A stretch of 64,000 nt of DNA from CBDBFG01 sp965204765 (GCA_965204765.1 CBDBFG010000003.1:124001-188000), one strand, 5' to 3'; counted from the first letter of the stretch, positions 18,194 to 28,031 are shown. Notes: generated by a model from the sequence alone, not told the origin. Program-made: numbers and translations.

Positions 18194-19081
18194 TTATAAT
18201 TTATAGTCAACCATCTTGGAAAAAAAAGAACTAATTATAGAGGTTCTAGAGTTAGTAACCAATAAACCAATAATAATGATCATAGCACCAAAAATAATTC
18301 TAACTGTTATCTGTTCTTCATAAAAATATAACGAAAACAACGAAGCAATTACGGGAGTAAGCATCGAATATGCCGACAATACAGGTAATGGTACTTTATG
18401 AGTAATGAAAAGCCAAATCTTAACAGCAATCACTGATGCAAAAAGAAAAGCACCAAACGCGGCCATGACTCCCGGTAAAATATCACCATTTACATCAGGC
18501 ATTACTAATCCAAGTTTGCAAACATTGATAATGGATTGTATAAAAAATGATATTGCCGCCAACCACACCACATCACTTAAATCATTTTTCAATTTAAACT
18601 TTTTGATCAAGGCAAATCCTAAGCCCCAAGAATTAGCAGCACCAAGCGCCCAAAGCAAAGAAGAATCTAAATTAGCAAAATCCGGATTTACTAATATGTA
18701 TAAGCCGACAACACATACCGACATGCCTAAATAATTATTGAAAGTTATCTGCTCTTGATTAATAAACCTATTATAGATTATGCCAAAAATCACACATAAT
18801 TGCATCACAAACACACAAGTAGTAAGGCTACTAGTGGTAGCGATCGATTTAGTCAAGAAATTAAAATTCAGCACATACCAAAACACAGAAATCACAAACA
18901 AATGATAAAAACTGTTGGATGGTCTGCGAAATACGAATAAAAACGGCACCGCAAAACCAAACCGTAACCAGTTGAACCACTCCTCATCAAGTGAAGATAA
19001 ACCTTGCTTCACCAAAATAGCATTTGCCCCCCAAATAAGCACGGCAAGAAATGCAAGAAATTGATATTGTGCGTTAACCAT
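18194..19081 (-). CDS. EamA/DMT-family transporter
   Basis: The protein is about 295 aa from the ATG at 19081 (MVNAQYQFLAFLAVLIWG). The longer frame to 19108 adds nine residues. Ten hydrophobic segments form two EamA repeats, with WGANAILVKQG in helix 1 and FYEEQITVRIIFGAMII near the end, both typical. It is one of three EamA proteins here. The substrate could be an amino acid or nucleotide-related metabolite but cannot be read from sequence. Confidence 0.88.
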   Translation of the reverse strand: MVNAQYQFLAFLAVLIWGANAILVKQGLSSLDEEWFNWLRFGFAVPFLFVFRRPSNSFYHLFVISVFWYVLNFNFLTKSIATTSSLTTCVFVMQLCVIFGIIYNRFINQEQITFNNYLGMSVCVVGLYILVNPDFANLDSSLLWALGAANSWGLGFALIKKFKLKNDLSDVVWLAAISFFIQSIINVCKLGLVMPDVNGDILPGVMAAFGAFLFASVIAVKIWLFITHKVPLPVLSAYSMLTPVIASLFSLYFYEEQITVRIIFGAMIIIIGLLVTNSRTSIISSFFSKMVDYKL

Positions 19082-19218
19082 AACCCAATAGTAGCAAATA
19101 TACAGCATTATTCTACAAATATTTTACAATAAGTAATTTTTAAACAACATTTATTTTTTTGGATTGATAGAATGTAATATTTAGGATAACCTCTTTTTCT
19201 TGATCGGAGTACAATTCT

Positions 19219-20634
19219 ATGATAAATACGGCCCGTTATACTTCTTGCGGAAAAGGTGCAAAAATCATTCCCAGCCTCATTGTTATGGTATTAGCTACAA
19301 CTCTTTGGAATGTGAGCACCCCTGATGGCTTAACCGAAAATGCCTGGCAATTATTGGTAATATTTTTATCCACAATATTTGCTCTTGTCATCAAACCATT
19401 ACCCAATGGTGCAATTTCTTTCATAGCAATAGTTGCATGTTTACTGACAAAGACCTTGGACATTAATCAAGTGTTAAACAGCTTCAGCAACAGTGTAGTA
19501 TGGTTAATTGTGGCGGCATTCTTTATAGCTATGGGGTTTAAAAATACGGGGTTAGGCAGACGTATAGCATATTACCTGATGTATCTTATCGGCAAAAACA
19601 ATATCGGGTTAGCATATGGATTTGTAATGACAGAGTTTATTTTATCTCCTTTTATACCTAGCAGTGCAGCTAGGGGAGCAGGAGTAATATTTCCTATTCT
19701 ATCATCGCTGCTTGACAAGCAAGAAAAGAAAGTCAAATCATTTTTAGTGAAGGTATGCTTTCAAGCAAACCTAGTCACTTCCGCAATATTTGTCACCAGC
19801 TTTGCTGGTAATCCAATAATAGTGAACATTGCCAAAAGCTATGGCATCAACATTACGTGGAATAGCTGGATGATCGCCACTATCGTACCGGGAATTATCA
19901 ATTTGCTTGTCTTACCTTTAATCGTCTATCTAATATACAAACCGACAATTCGTAATAATTATGCGAAAGATACAATTCATAACAATATTAAAAAACTTGG
20001 TCCTATGACAGGATCAGAAAAAAATATGGTTCTAGTCTTTACTAGTATATTAACCCTATGGATTATGGGAGACGAAATCGGAATCACCGCTACTGGAGCA
20101 GCATTCGTGGGCGTGGCAATTATGATAATATTGGGTGTAATACAATGGGAAGATTGTACTAAAGAATCAGCAGCATGGGAAATAATGTTCTGGTTTGCAC
20201 CAATCTTAATGATTACCTCGGGCTTGATAAAACTGTCAGTACCAGAATGGTTTGTCTCTAAAATAGGACTGTACCAATATAGCAATGTTGCGTGGTATTA
20301 TATCCTGATACCAACCATCTTAATTTACTTTTATGTACATTATATGTTCGCAAGCATAGTAACCAAAATTGCAGCTTTCTATAGCTCTTTTCTTACAGTA
20401 CTATTACACATGGGAACCCCTCCTATGATTGCAGCAATGAGTTTAGCAATTACTTCATCATTGGCTGGATCCCTAACCAATTTTAGCACTGGCTCTGCCC
20501 CTGTTTATTTTGGTATGGGTCATATATCTACAAAAAATTGGATCTCCAGCGGCTTTGTGATCAGCTCTATTAACCTCTTAATTTGGCTTATATCTTGTGT
20601 ATTATGGTGGCAAGTTATTGGCTATTGGGGATAA
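19219..20634 (+). CDS. DASS-family di/tricarboxylate carrier
   Basis: The 471-aa membrane protein matches the divalent anion:sodium symporter family (2-oxoglutarate/malate or citrate carriers such as SODiT1 and YbhI). It has 11-13 hydrophobic segments, the SPFIPSSAARGAG segment near 149-161 (SNT/SST-like substrate loop) and SLTNFSTGSAPVYFGMG near 421-437. GGAG lies upstream of the ATG. In an intracellular bacterium this would take TCA intermediates from the host, which fits fumC and arginine-to-glutamate genes nearby. Direction and exact substrate are inferred. Confidence 0.87.
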   Translation: MINTARYTSCGKGAKIIPSLIVMVLATTLWNVSTPDGLTENAWQLLVIFLSTIFALVIKPLPNGAISFIAIVACLLTKTLDINQVLNSFSNSVVWLIVAAFFIAMGFKNTGLGRRIAYYLMYLIGKNNIGLAYGFVMTEFILSPFIPSSAARGAGVIFPILSSLLDKQEKKVKSFLVKVCFQANLVTSAIFVTSFAGNPIIVNIAKSYGINITWNSWMIATIVPGIINLLVLPLIVYLIYKPTIRNNYAKDTIHNNIKKLGPMTGSEKNMVLVFTSILTLWIMGDEIGITATGAAFVGVAIMIILGVIQWEDCTKESAAWEIMFWFAPILMITSGLIKLSVPEWFVSKIGLYQYSNVAWYYILIPTILIYFYVHYMFASIVTKIAAFYSSFLTVLLHMGTPPMIAAMSLAITSSLAGSLTNFSTGSAPVYFGMGHISTKNWISSGFVISSINLLIWLISCVLWWQVIGYWG

Positions 20635-20656
20635 TAGTTTATAAAAACAGCAACAT

Positions 20657-21082
20657 TTAAATAGCAGTAACCCCCTGCTGATCCTGACTACGTGAACAAA
20701 GCAAGGCTCTGTCTTGCCAAACGTTTGACATTTTGTCCAAGGCAATAACAATGGATTCTGCCAACTCTAGGTCATTTTTTATATTCATCCTAATAATCAT
20801 TTCATTCATTATGTGTAAATAATCTATCAGATGTTTTACTTTTTTCATTTCTGTTGCCGAACAATCAGCAATAACTCCAATAATAGTACTAAAAATTAAT
20901 ATAGCTTTGTCACTATACCTTGATCTTGCTTCTATATTATTAGATTTAATAGCAGCCGCAGCTTTGGCCACACAATTGCTAGCCCCTTGTAAATAAAATG
21001 CCAACGCTTCTTCTGCATTCACAAATACAGGATCGTTTTGTTTGCCATACTCAGACAATTTATCGTAACTATTTTTATTCAT
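20657..21082 (-). CDS. fliS: flagellin export chaperone FliS
   Basis: FliS binds the flagellin C-terminus in the cytoplasm and prevents early polymerisation. The 141-aa helical protein sits seven bases after fliD on the same strand, the usual fliD-fliS order, and shows the FliS pattern of a bundle with KAILIFSTIIGVIAD and YLHIMNEMIIRMNIKND. It is slightly longer than average (about 125-135 aa). Confidence 0.9.
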   Translation of the reverse strand: MNKNSYDKLSEYGKQNDPVFVNAEEALAFYLQGASNCVAKAAAAIKSNNIEARSRYSDKAILIFSTIIGVIADCSATEMKKVKHLIDYLHIMNEMIIRMNIKNDLELAESIVIALDKMSNVWQDRALLCSRSQDQQGVTAI

Positions 21083-21089
21083 TTCACCC

Positions 21090-22889
21090 TCACTTGCTGC
21101 TCATAGATTTTTCCCATGATCTTACCTGTACTAATATTTTCTCCAAAGCTGCCCTGGTATGTTGCGTAGCCTGTAATTTTTCTTCTAGCATCTGAATTTC
21201 AGCAACATTGTGCGATTTTATCTTTGCTATCTCTTTTTGCTTACGATCTTGTAATAATAATAATTTTTCTTGTTCTAATTGAAAAGCGCTGGGATTATTC
21301 ATATCTTCATAGTCTCGGTATAAAGTATCAGAATAACTAATAAAACTTTCCTTAATACTGTGTGCTAAACTTAATTCTGTATCAACAGGTAAAGTAGCCA
21401 TAGAACCATTATAAAACACCCTTAAACCCCTAAATTTTGAATTTTCTGGAGCTTGCACTACAAAATGATTATCTTTTGCCGTAATATATCGCGATGCTAT
21501 AGCAGTGATGACCCCACCATTATCAATTTCTGCTACCACTTCTCCATCAGCATTGGTAAATAAACTTAATTGCACAGTTTGCCCTGGCAATTCACAATCA
21601 TACATAGGGTTATCTACAACCACAAAACGATGATTAGCAGAATGCGCTTGAAAATCGAATAAATTACTTACTTCAGCAAAATTATTCTGTAACGCTTTAT
21701 GTAGTGTGGGTACATCACATATCAAACGATTATCTGCAAGGGTAATACCTATATTGGCTAAATTTGTTACAGTATCGTTATATGGATTCGTAGTTTGTAA
21801 TATCACATCATCCAGTTGTGTCATAATTTGTGCGGTCAATGCATTACCTGCTAATAACGGAGTATCAGCATTTAATAAGCCTTGCTCATCATCAAGATTA
21901 ATATCTAATCTAGTATGCCTATCTATCACGTCTTTCAAATCATTGTACGCATTTATCCATTTTTCTATAAAATTGTAAGTTTCCGATAAATCAGGCGTTA
22001 TATCCACCGAGATAACACCCACATTACCATCATCATCAACAGGAGTGGCTTGTAACAAATTAAAATTCACCCCATCTATTTTTATCGTATTACTATTATA
22101 AGTACTTGTTTCACCCTGATATATTATTTCAGCCTTAAGCAATTCTGCTTGAGACGATGTTTCGTCTGCAGTGCGAGCAGTCGGCAATACACCGATATCC
22201 GCACCACCATTATCCATTACAGTAAAGTTCAGTGTTTGTGCTAAATTGACCCCTTCAAACCTAATTTTAAACCCATCTCCACTTGGAACAAGTGCAGACC
22301 GCAAACCTGTCTCAGCAGTGCGAGCATTAAGTGCACTATTAATCTGACTAGCAGACATATCCGCAGAAATACTAAGGGTAACAGTTTCATCAGCATCATC
22401 AATTAATGGCATTGTAACGCTACAATCTAGACCAAGGGCATCATTTTTATTTGCGACACCAACAGATGCTATTAAAGAATCACGACTCGCTGTTCTGTTA
22501 ATTGCTAATTGCACATTAGTAGGCATTACACCTGGATCATTAGTAATAGAGACAAAGTCGCCCCCATCCATGCCATTAACTTTACCTAAAAAAGCAGTGG
22601 TATAGCTGAAAACACCGCTATTATTTGCAGTTCTTAAGATATCGGCACCACTTAATGGCTTTGTTGTATCCATTAATTTTTTTACGGCTAGTTGTACTTC
22701 TGCCAAAGCCTGCTGTCTTGCAGTTACACGATCAAGTTGTTTTTGCGGTATGGTTAATTTGGCTTCTAGTGCTTCTGTAGTTGCATGTAGAATACTATGT
22801 TCTTCTTGCCCAACCAAACCTTTTACTAGGCCAGAATTTTCATCATATCCTAAATGTAATTTGCTTGAAAACCCAACAGAGTCAATCAT
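21090..22889 (-). CDS. fliD: flagellar filament cap protein FliD (hook-associated protein 2)
   Basis: FliD caps the filament and helps flagellin subunits fold into place. The 599-aa protein has the FliD N-terminal segment (to about 110), a variable middle, and the C-terminal domain with coiled coil (EQEKLLLLQDRKQKEIAKIK near 555-575) typical of the cap. Flagellin lies upstream and fliS downstream on the same strand. A hairpin between flagellin and fliD probably lowers fliD expression compared with flagellin. Confidence 0.9.
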   Translation of the reverse strand: MIDSVGFSSKLHLGYDENSGLVKGLVGQEEHSILHATTEALEAKLTIPQKQLDRVTARQQALAEVQLAVKKLMDTTKPLSGADILRTANNSGVFSYTTAFLGKVNGMDGGDFVSITNDPGVMPTNVQLAINRTASRDSLIASVGVANKNDALGLDCSVTMPLIDDADETVTLSISADMSASQINSALNARTAETGLRSALVPSGDGFKIRFEGVNLAQTLNFTVMDNGGADIGVLPTARTADETSSQAELLKAEIIYQGETSTYNSNTIKIDGVNFNLLQATPVDDDGNVGVISVDITPDLSETYNFIEKWINAYNDLKDVIDRHTRLDINLDDEQGLLNADTPLLAGNALTAQIMTQLDDVILQTTNPYNDTVTNLANIGITLADNRLICDVPTLHKALQNNFAEVSNLFDFQAHSANHRFVVVDNPMYDCELPGQTVQLSLFTNADGEVVAEIDNGGVITAIASRYITAKDNHFVVQAPENSKFRGLRVFYNGSMATLPVDTELSLAHSIKESFISYSDTLYRDYEDMNNPSAFQLEQEKLLLLQDRKQKEIAKIKSHNVAEIQMLEEKLQATQHTRAALEKILVQVRSWEKSMSSK

Positions 22890-22923
22890 ATATTTTTCTG
22901 ATTATTAGTATTATTAGCAATAA

Positions 22924-22954
22924 TTACAAACGCCCTGTTTCAGAGCGTTTGTAA
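22924..22954 (-). terminator. stem-loop between flagellin and fliD
   Basis: TTACAAACGC (22924-22933) and GCGTTTGTAA (22945-22954) form a perfect 10-bp stem with an 11-base loop just after the flagellin stop. The downstream T tract is weak (TTATTG), so it may stop only part of the transcripts or protect the flagellin mRNA 3' end. Confidence 0.7.
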
Positions 22955-22967
22955 TAGGTTATTCGCT

Positions 22968-24011
22968 TTATGCATTCCTTGCAACGCTGACAAGTTGCTG
23001 TTGTTGCATTAAGCTTTTATTAAGCGCAATACCAGCTAATTCAGTCATGATAGAAGCTAAGGTATGTTCTGTTAGCGCTCTTGGAATATCTGCATCACGA
23101 TAATTGGACATAGCTTTTGTTAATTCCTGTGATGTAGTAGTTAAATATTCTTGGATCGATTCCAAGTTAGTTTGTTGCGCACCCAACTGTGAATACATTT
23201 GGTTAACCGTAGCCAAAGAATCATTAATGGCTTCAGCCGCCGCTATTGCGTTCGCTTCGGTTAGGACATCTGTATCTGCTAATTTCAAATCATCTGTACC
23301 CAAAACATATCCAGTTGCAGCAGTAAATACTGTAGATAACACGTCAGAAGATTTTTCTCCTATTTGAAATGCCAATGACACTTCTTCATCAACTGTTACG
23401 TCAAATGTAATTGCGGCACCACCCGCAGCAACCGTTGCCGTAGTAGTATTAGCTGCTGGATCAGTCAAGGTAAACTCATTACTAGCTTGATCGTAGCTTA
23501 AGCTGTATGCCCCTTCCGCAACACTAGGTCCTGTAATTACACTATCAAACCCGTTGGCAGAGTTCTGTACATTATCAACGGTACGAATACCAGATAATAA
23601 TGATACCCCATTCCAACGACAACGTTCAGCAAAATCCGTAATCTGATCACGTAACTTTTCATATTCTGCGTTTACCTGAAATCTTGTACCTTCGTCTATA
23701 TCTTGACTGTTTGCTTGTGCAGTCAAGGCAGACATCGTACTTAACGTACCTCTAATATTGCCTAATGATTGCGCAGCTACCTGTAATACTCCAGAGGCAT
23801 TCTTAGCATTAATTCTTACTTGATCTATAACTTTATTTAAAGATTCCAAACTTGCAACAATCGCCTGGTTAGATGGACTTGATCCAACTGTATTATCTTT
23901 TCTACCAGAAGCTAGCTGTGCAATTGCTTCAGAATTCTTTTTATTGTGTACTTGCTGCTGCTGCATCGCATGAGCTGATGAAGCATTATATAGTCCTGTT
24001 ATATCATTCAT
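22968..24011 (-). CDS. flagellin
   Basis: The 347-aa product keeps the flagellin D0/D1 ends: N-terminal coil with NSEAIAQLASGRKDNT and EYEKLRDQITDFAERCRWNGVSLLSG, and a C-terminal helix ending TELAGIALNKSLMQQQQ. The central D2/D3 region is short (about residues 150-255) with a Thr/Ala-rich strand region. It would polymerise as the filament outside the cell. GAAAGGAT precedes the ATG. It heads a flagellin-fliD-fliS block. The presence of filament, cap, chaperone and hook-length genes argues for a working or recently working flagellum. Confidence 0.95.
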   Translation of the reverse strand: MNDITGLYNASSAHAMQQQQVHNKKNSEAIAQLASGRKDNTVGSSPSNQAIVASLESLNKVIDQVRINAKNASGVLQVAAQSLGNIRGTLSTMSALTAQANSQDIDEGTRFQVNAEYEKLRDQITDFAERCRWNGVSLLSGIRTVDNVQNSANGFDSVITGPSVAEGAYSLSYDQASNEFTLTDPAANTTTATVAAGGAAITFDVTVDEEVSLAFQIGEKSSDVLSTVFTAATGYVLGTDDLKLADTDVLTEANAIAAAEAINDSLATVNQMYSQLGAQQTNLESIQEYLTTTSQELTKAMSNYRDADIPRALTEHTLASIMTELAGIALNKSLMQQQQLVSVARNA

Positions 24012-24482
24012 ATCATTATCCTTTCGCTTATTTGCTACTTTACCATCAATACCAAATTACGCAGGATATAGTATTTTTTATTGTTTTTACCTAAATTAAC
24101 GTCATGTATATCTTAATACAACCTAGACCGCTAACATCAGTAACATGATGATCCATTGATCTTATTTAGTCATTAGCCAGACTAGAATTAATAGTATTGG
24201 CTAATATTAAAATAATTATCTAAAACTAAATCACCATAAATCAAAACTCAAATACTATAATTTTGATCGGTATAAGCCTTTTAGCCTACTTTATTATCTT
24301 GTCATGCATACAACATGCCAATTATTTACAAGACTACTACTAAAATATTACCATTATATTAACAAATTTGACTAAAAGTAATTTTATTGACATTTTCATG
24401 CACCACACCAAGCCACTACCTCATTTAAAGCTAACAACAGGAAAATCCTTATGCATCAAACGATTAATCATCTTTTTTTCCG

Positions 24483-24790
24483 CTAAATAACAGTGGCTGC
24501 AAATAGTATACAAGATACAATAGCAACGCACAAATATTGACCTTTAGTCTTTATATGGGCGGCTACAAGATTATTACTATAATTTACTTCAAGCCTACCC
24601 TCTAACTGCTTTTGATTAGTAGGCGCTATACCAATCTATAATCCAGATACAATAAATAACCCAGAATGAATTGCCCTGGCCGCAACCCAAAATAAATGAA
24701 AAGATTTTTTTGTAATCCGCCTATGCAAACTTGTATCTGTGACACAATAGATAAGCAATATTATCCATAAAGATTAATACTAGAATACTG
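24483..24790 (-). pseudogene. remnant of a small membrane-protein gene with internal stop
   Basis: On the minus strand one frame reads WIILLIYCVTDTSLHRRI, then FHLFWVAARAIHSGLFIVSGL, a TAG at 24638-24636, then IGIAPTNQKQLEGRLEV and KGQYLCVAIVSCILFAATVI before a TAG at 24485-24483. The stretches on both sides of the internal stop are protein-like (hydrophobic, amphipathic and charged in turn) and in the same frame. No start codon is evident and the family was not recognised, so this is a tentative call. Confidence 0.35.
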
Positions 24791-24830
24791 TACAAAGTTT
24801 GCAAAAAATATATAGAAAATAACTGTTATA

Positions 24831-24927
24831 GTGGTCTAACTTTGAATTAATACGAATTTTGAGGAACGAAATGTATATATAATACATAAGTGACAATTAA
24901 ATGAAGTAGAAAACAAAGTTAAACCGC
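24831..24927. mobile_element. 97-bp MITE-like element, copy 1, TA-flanked
   Basis: A 97-bp unit with imperfect terminal inverted repeats (GTGGTCTAACTTTG at the left, GCGGTTTAACTTTG read inward from the right, 12 of 14 matching) is bounded by TA on both sides, as expected for IS630/Tc1-mariner insertion. It aligns without gaps to 31698-31794 with 88 of 97 positions equal. An internal GAGGA followed by ATG then an early stop looks like the leftover start of a transposase gene. No transposase is encoded in the window. Confidence 0.8.
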
Positions 24928-24981
24928 TATATAATGAGGTTATACTTACCCAAAATTGCTAAAAACTATACTTTTATTGCA

Positions 24982-25773
24982 TTAAAACGTGATTGTCATG
25001 CCATCATATGCTGGTTCGACACTACCATCAGAGGGAAGTAACTTTTTCACTTTATTATAGTCAATAAACCAACCCATATGCGTTAAAATAGTCTTCTTAG
25101 GCTTTAGGAGCGCAACATACTCCATAGTTTGATACAGATTGCTATGGGTTGGAAGATTCCTGTCTATACTGACACAATCTACTATCCATAAATCAAGATT
25201 ATGCAACTTATCTAATAAATCATCAGTTAATTTATTAAAATCCGTAGAATAAGCAAAATTGTCTATTCTAATGCCCAAGGAAGTAGTATCACCATGCGGT
25301 TGATCAAAAACATGAATATTGTTTCCATTAATTGTGAAATTATCCTGCACAATATTTTGCTGTAGTACTTGTGGATAAATTGTCTGTGGTGATTGCAGCT
25401 TAAATAAATAATCATAAGTACCACGCACCCCCACAAAAGTTTTTTCCGTCGCATATACTGGTATTGGCTTTTTACCTTGTGCGATAAAAATAGCACGCAA
25501 ATCATGAATTCCAGATACATGATCAGAATGCTCGTGCGTTAAAATTACCGCATCTATGCCGGTTAATTTATTCGCTAGATACTGGTGTCTAAGGTCAGGA
25601 GAAGCATCTACTAAAATTCTACTATTGTTATACTCTATGTAAATTGATGATCTGGTCCTCCTATTACGAGGCTCTACAGGATCACAATCACCCCACATAC
25701 CATCGGGACTATGCCACATAGTTGGTACCCCTGACGATCCACCACAACCAAGAATTATTACTTTGTTAGACAT
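24982..25773 (-). CDS. MBL-fold metallo-hydrolase (PhnP-like)
   Basis: The 263-aa protein carries the metallo-beta-lactamase motif H80-E-H82-S-D84-H85, an N-terminal GCGGSSGVPT segment and a cysteine-containing GDCDPVEPRNRRTRSS stretch typical of the PhnP/RNase Z-like phosphodiesterases found in alphaproteobacteria. It probably cleaves a cyclic or simple phosphodiester in the cytoplasm. Its start overlaps the fumC stop by eight bases, so the two are co-transcribed. Confidence 0.88.
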   Translation of the reverse strand: MSNKVIILGCGGSSGVPTMWHSPDGMWGDCDPVEPRNRRTRSSIYIEYNNSRILVDASPDLRHQYLANKLTGIDAVILTHEHSDHVSGIHDLRAIFIAQGKKPIPVYATEKTFVGVRGTYDYLFKLQSPQTIYPQVLQQNIVQDNFTINGNNIHVFDQPHGDTTSLGIRIDNFAYSTDFNKLTDDLLDKLHNLDLWIVDCVSIDRNLPTHSNLYQTMEYVALLKPKKTILTHMGWFIDYNKVKKLLPSDGSVEPAYDGMTITF

Positions 25774-27156
25774 TATTTGTCATCTTTCTAGGCTGCACCC
25801 ATTTATCAAACTGCTTACCAGTAGCTAGTTTTAAACTTATTGCCGCCTCTCTAAGCGTCATATTATCTTTATGCGCTTTAGCGGCTATTTTGGCCGCATT
25901 ATCATACCCTATATGACGATTTAAAGCTGTTACCAACATTAAAGAATTATGCAATAAATTATCAACAATCGCATGATTTACTTGAATACCTGATAGACAA
26001 TTATCCGTAAAACTCTGTGTGCTATCAGCTAATAAATTAATTGCTTGTAACAAATTATAAATAATGACTGTCTTAAATACATTCAATTCATAATGACCAT
26101 TGGCACAGCCAACTGTAATGGTCTGATAATTACCCATTATCTGTGCACATACCATAGTTAAAGCCTCACATTGGGTGGGGTTAACTTTACCAGGCATAAT
26201 GGATGATCCAGGTTCATTTGCGGGCAGAATAATCTCGCCAATTCCACATCTGGGACCGGATGCCATCATTCTTATGTCATTTGCTATTTTCATACAGGAC
26301 GTTGCTAAAACATTTAAAGCGCCGGAAATTTCTAATAGCGCATCATGCGCCGCAATCATTTCAAACTTGTTTTCTGCTGTTACAAATGGCAAGTTTGTAA
26401 AATCTGATATCTGTTTGGCAAAATGTTGTGCAAAACCTTGAGGAGTATTTAAACCTGTACCAATGGCTGTCCCTCCCTGTGCCAATTTATAAACATTTTG
26501 CATAGCAATTTCTATACGTGAGATACCACTAGATATCTGCGCCGCAAAACAACTAAACACCTGGCCAAAAGTTATGGGAACAGCATCCTGAAGATGTGTA
26601 CGCCATATTTTTACTATATCCTTAAATTCGTTTTGCTTTTGCTCTAAGGACTTGCACATATTTTTTAAGCTAGGTAGTAATTTATCATGCACTTCTGAAG
26701 CAACCGCTATATGCATTACAGTTGGGAAAGTATCATTAGATGACTGACTACAATTAACATGATCATTAGGATGTACAGGGCTCTTGGCACCAATATTGCC
26801 TCCCAATATTTCTATTGCCCTATTTGCGATAACTTCATTAACATTCATATTAGTTTGCGTTCCAGAACCAGATTGCCATATTGACAACGGGAATTGATTA
26901 TTGAGTTTACCATCTATGATTTCTTGTGCCGCTTGTTGAATTGCAATACTTAATTTCCCATCTAATACTCCCAATTGTTGGTTCACAATGGCTGCACTTT
27001 TCTTTTGCAAACCAAATGCCTTAATAATTGCAAGCGGCATAATTTCCGCTCCTATTGCAAAATTCTTTAAAGCACGCTGTGTTTGTGCCCCCAATATGCG
27101 TCTGAGCTTATTTCTATCATACCAATAGAATCATGCTCTATTCTTGTGTTATTCAT
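25766..27156 (-). CDS. fumC: class II fumarate hydratase, interrupted by a one-base deletion near the N-terminus
   Basis: FumC interconverts fumarate and malate in the TCA cycle. The main frame (to TTG 27094) begins inside the protein at GAQTQRALKNF and carries the signature GSSIMPGKVNPTQ. The missing start is present in another frame: ATG at 27156 reads MNNTRIEHDSIGMIEIS and then SDAYWG, after which the frame changes in a run of five G (27092-27088). Six G would restore YWGAQTQRAL, the conserved N-terminal sequence of the family. The protein is otherwise complete. The break is either a sequencing error or a recent mutation. The gene diverges from tadA across 60 bp. Confidence 0.85.
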
Positions 27157-27216
27157 ATAACCACTCAAATATTTATGTTACATTATTCTAGCAAATATAC
27201 AGAAGTTGTCTACACA

Positions 27217-27660
27217 ATGAAATTTATGCATGACGCAATACAACAAGCACAACAAGCACTGATAAAAAATGAAATTCCCGTCGGGGCGGTAGTAGTCAAC
27301 AATAACAAAATACTATCTGCCAGCTGCAATTTAGTAGAAAACACTATTGATCCAACAGCCCACGCAGAAATAGTGGTAATCAGACAAGCATGTAAATTAT
27401 TACACACAACTAAATTAATTAATTGTGAACTTTACGTCACTCTAGAACCATGTGCTATGTGTGCTCAGGCTATCGCCAGTGCGAGAATAAAACGACTATA
27501 TTTTGGTACATATGATCGTAAAAGTGGTGGTGTAGAACATGGGTCAAAGGTATTTTCACATTCAACCTGCCACCATGTGCCAGAAATATATGGCGGAATA
27601 ATGGAACAAGATTGCAAAGCATTATTAACAAATTTTTTTAGCGACAAAAGGAATAAATAA
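27217..27660 (+). CDS. tadA: tRNA-specific adenosine deaminase TadA
   Basis: TadA deaminates A34 to inosine in tRNA-Arg(ACG). The 147-aa protein from ATG 27217 has the zinc site H49-A-E51 and P78-C79-A-M-C82 and the usual length. The longer frame from 27133 adds 28 unlikely residues. tRNA-Thr follows on the opposite strand immediately after the stop. Confidence 0.95.
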   Translation: MKFMHDAIQQAQQALIKNEIPVGAVVVNNNKILSASCNLVENTIDPTAHAEIVVIRQACKLLHTTKLINCELYVTLEPCAMCAQAIASARIKRLYFGTYDRKSGGVEHGSKVFSHSTCHHVPEIYGGIMEQDCKALLTNFFSDKRNK

Positions 27661-27661
27661 G

Positions 27662-27737
27662 TGGTGCCGGATGACGGATTCGAACCGCCGACCTACTGAT
27701 TACAAATCAGTTGCTCTACCAGCTGAGCTAATCCGGC
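27662..27737 (-). tRNA. tRNA-Thr(UGU)
   Basis: A 76-base cloverleaf with acceptor GCCGGAT/ATCCGGC, anticodon stem CTGAT/ATCAG around loop TTTGTAA (anticodon TGT), T-loop TTCGAAT and encoded CCA. It begins one base after the tadA stop on the opposite strand. Confidence 0.96.
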
Positions 27738-28031
27738 TAAAAGTCAAATTTCCCTGGCTATGCCAGCAAAACTACAGATATAGCTATCATAACTTTCAAC
27801 GCATAGCAATCTAAAAAACCACAAATATTTATTGCATATTATCCCCAACTAAAGCCAAAAGAAACTTCTATAACAAAAATTAGAATAACTTCCTTAATGT
27901 GATCTTTATCTTGTAGCATATATACACAAATATTCTGCGCACCCAGCATGATGAAATTATCACAAACAAACAACTCTGATAATTTATGCAAAAAATATTG
28001 TACTTTATAGCACAATAACTACTAATGAAAA

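Larger units (their letters stand above)
24012..24981. other. 970-bp gene-poor stretch with a decayed gene and a MITE
   Basis: Besides the flagellin leader, the region holds a decayed reading frame (24483-24790) and a 97-bp mobile-element derivative (24831-24927), listed separately. The rest is AT-rich with no convincing gene. Its low coding density contrasts with the tight flanking genes and suggests that one or more genes were lost here. Confidence 0.6.

Noticed and set aside
24040..24100. Sigma-54 or sigma-28 promoter for flagellin
   Set aside because: No convincing TGGCAC-N5-TTGC or TAAA/GCCGATAA pair was found on the minus strand.
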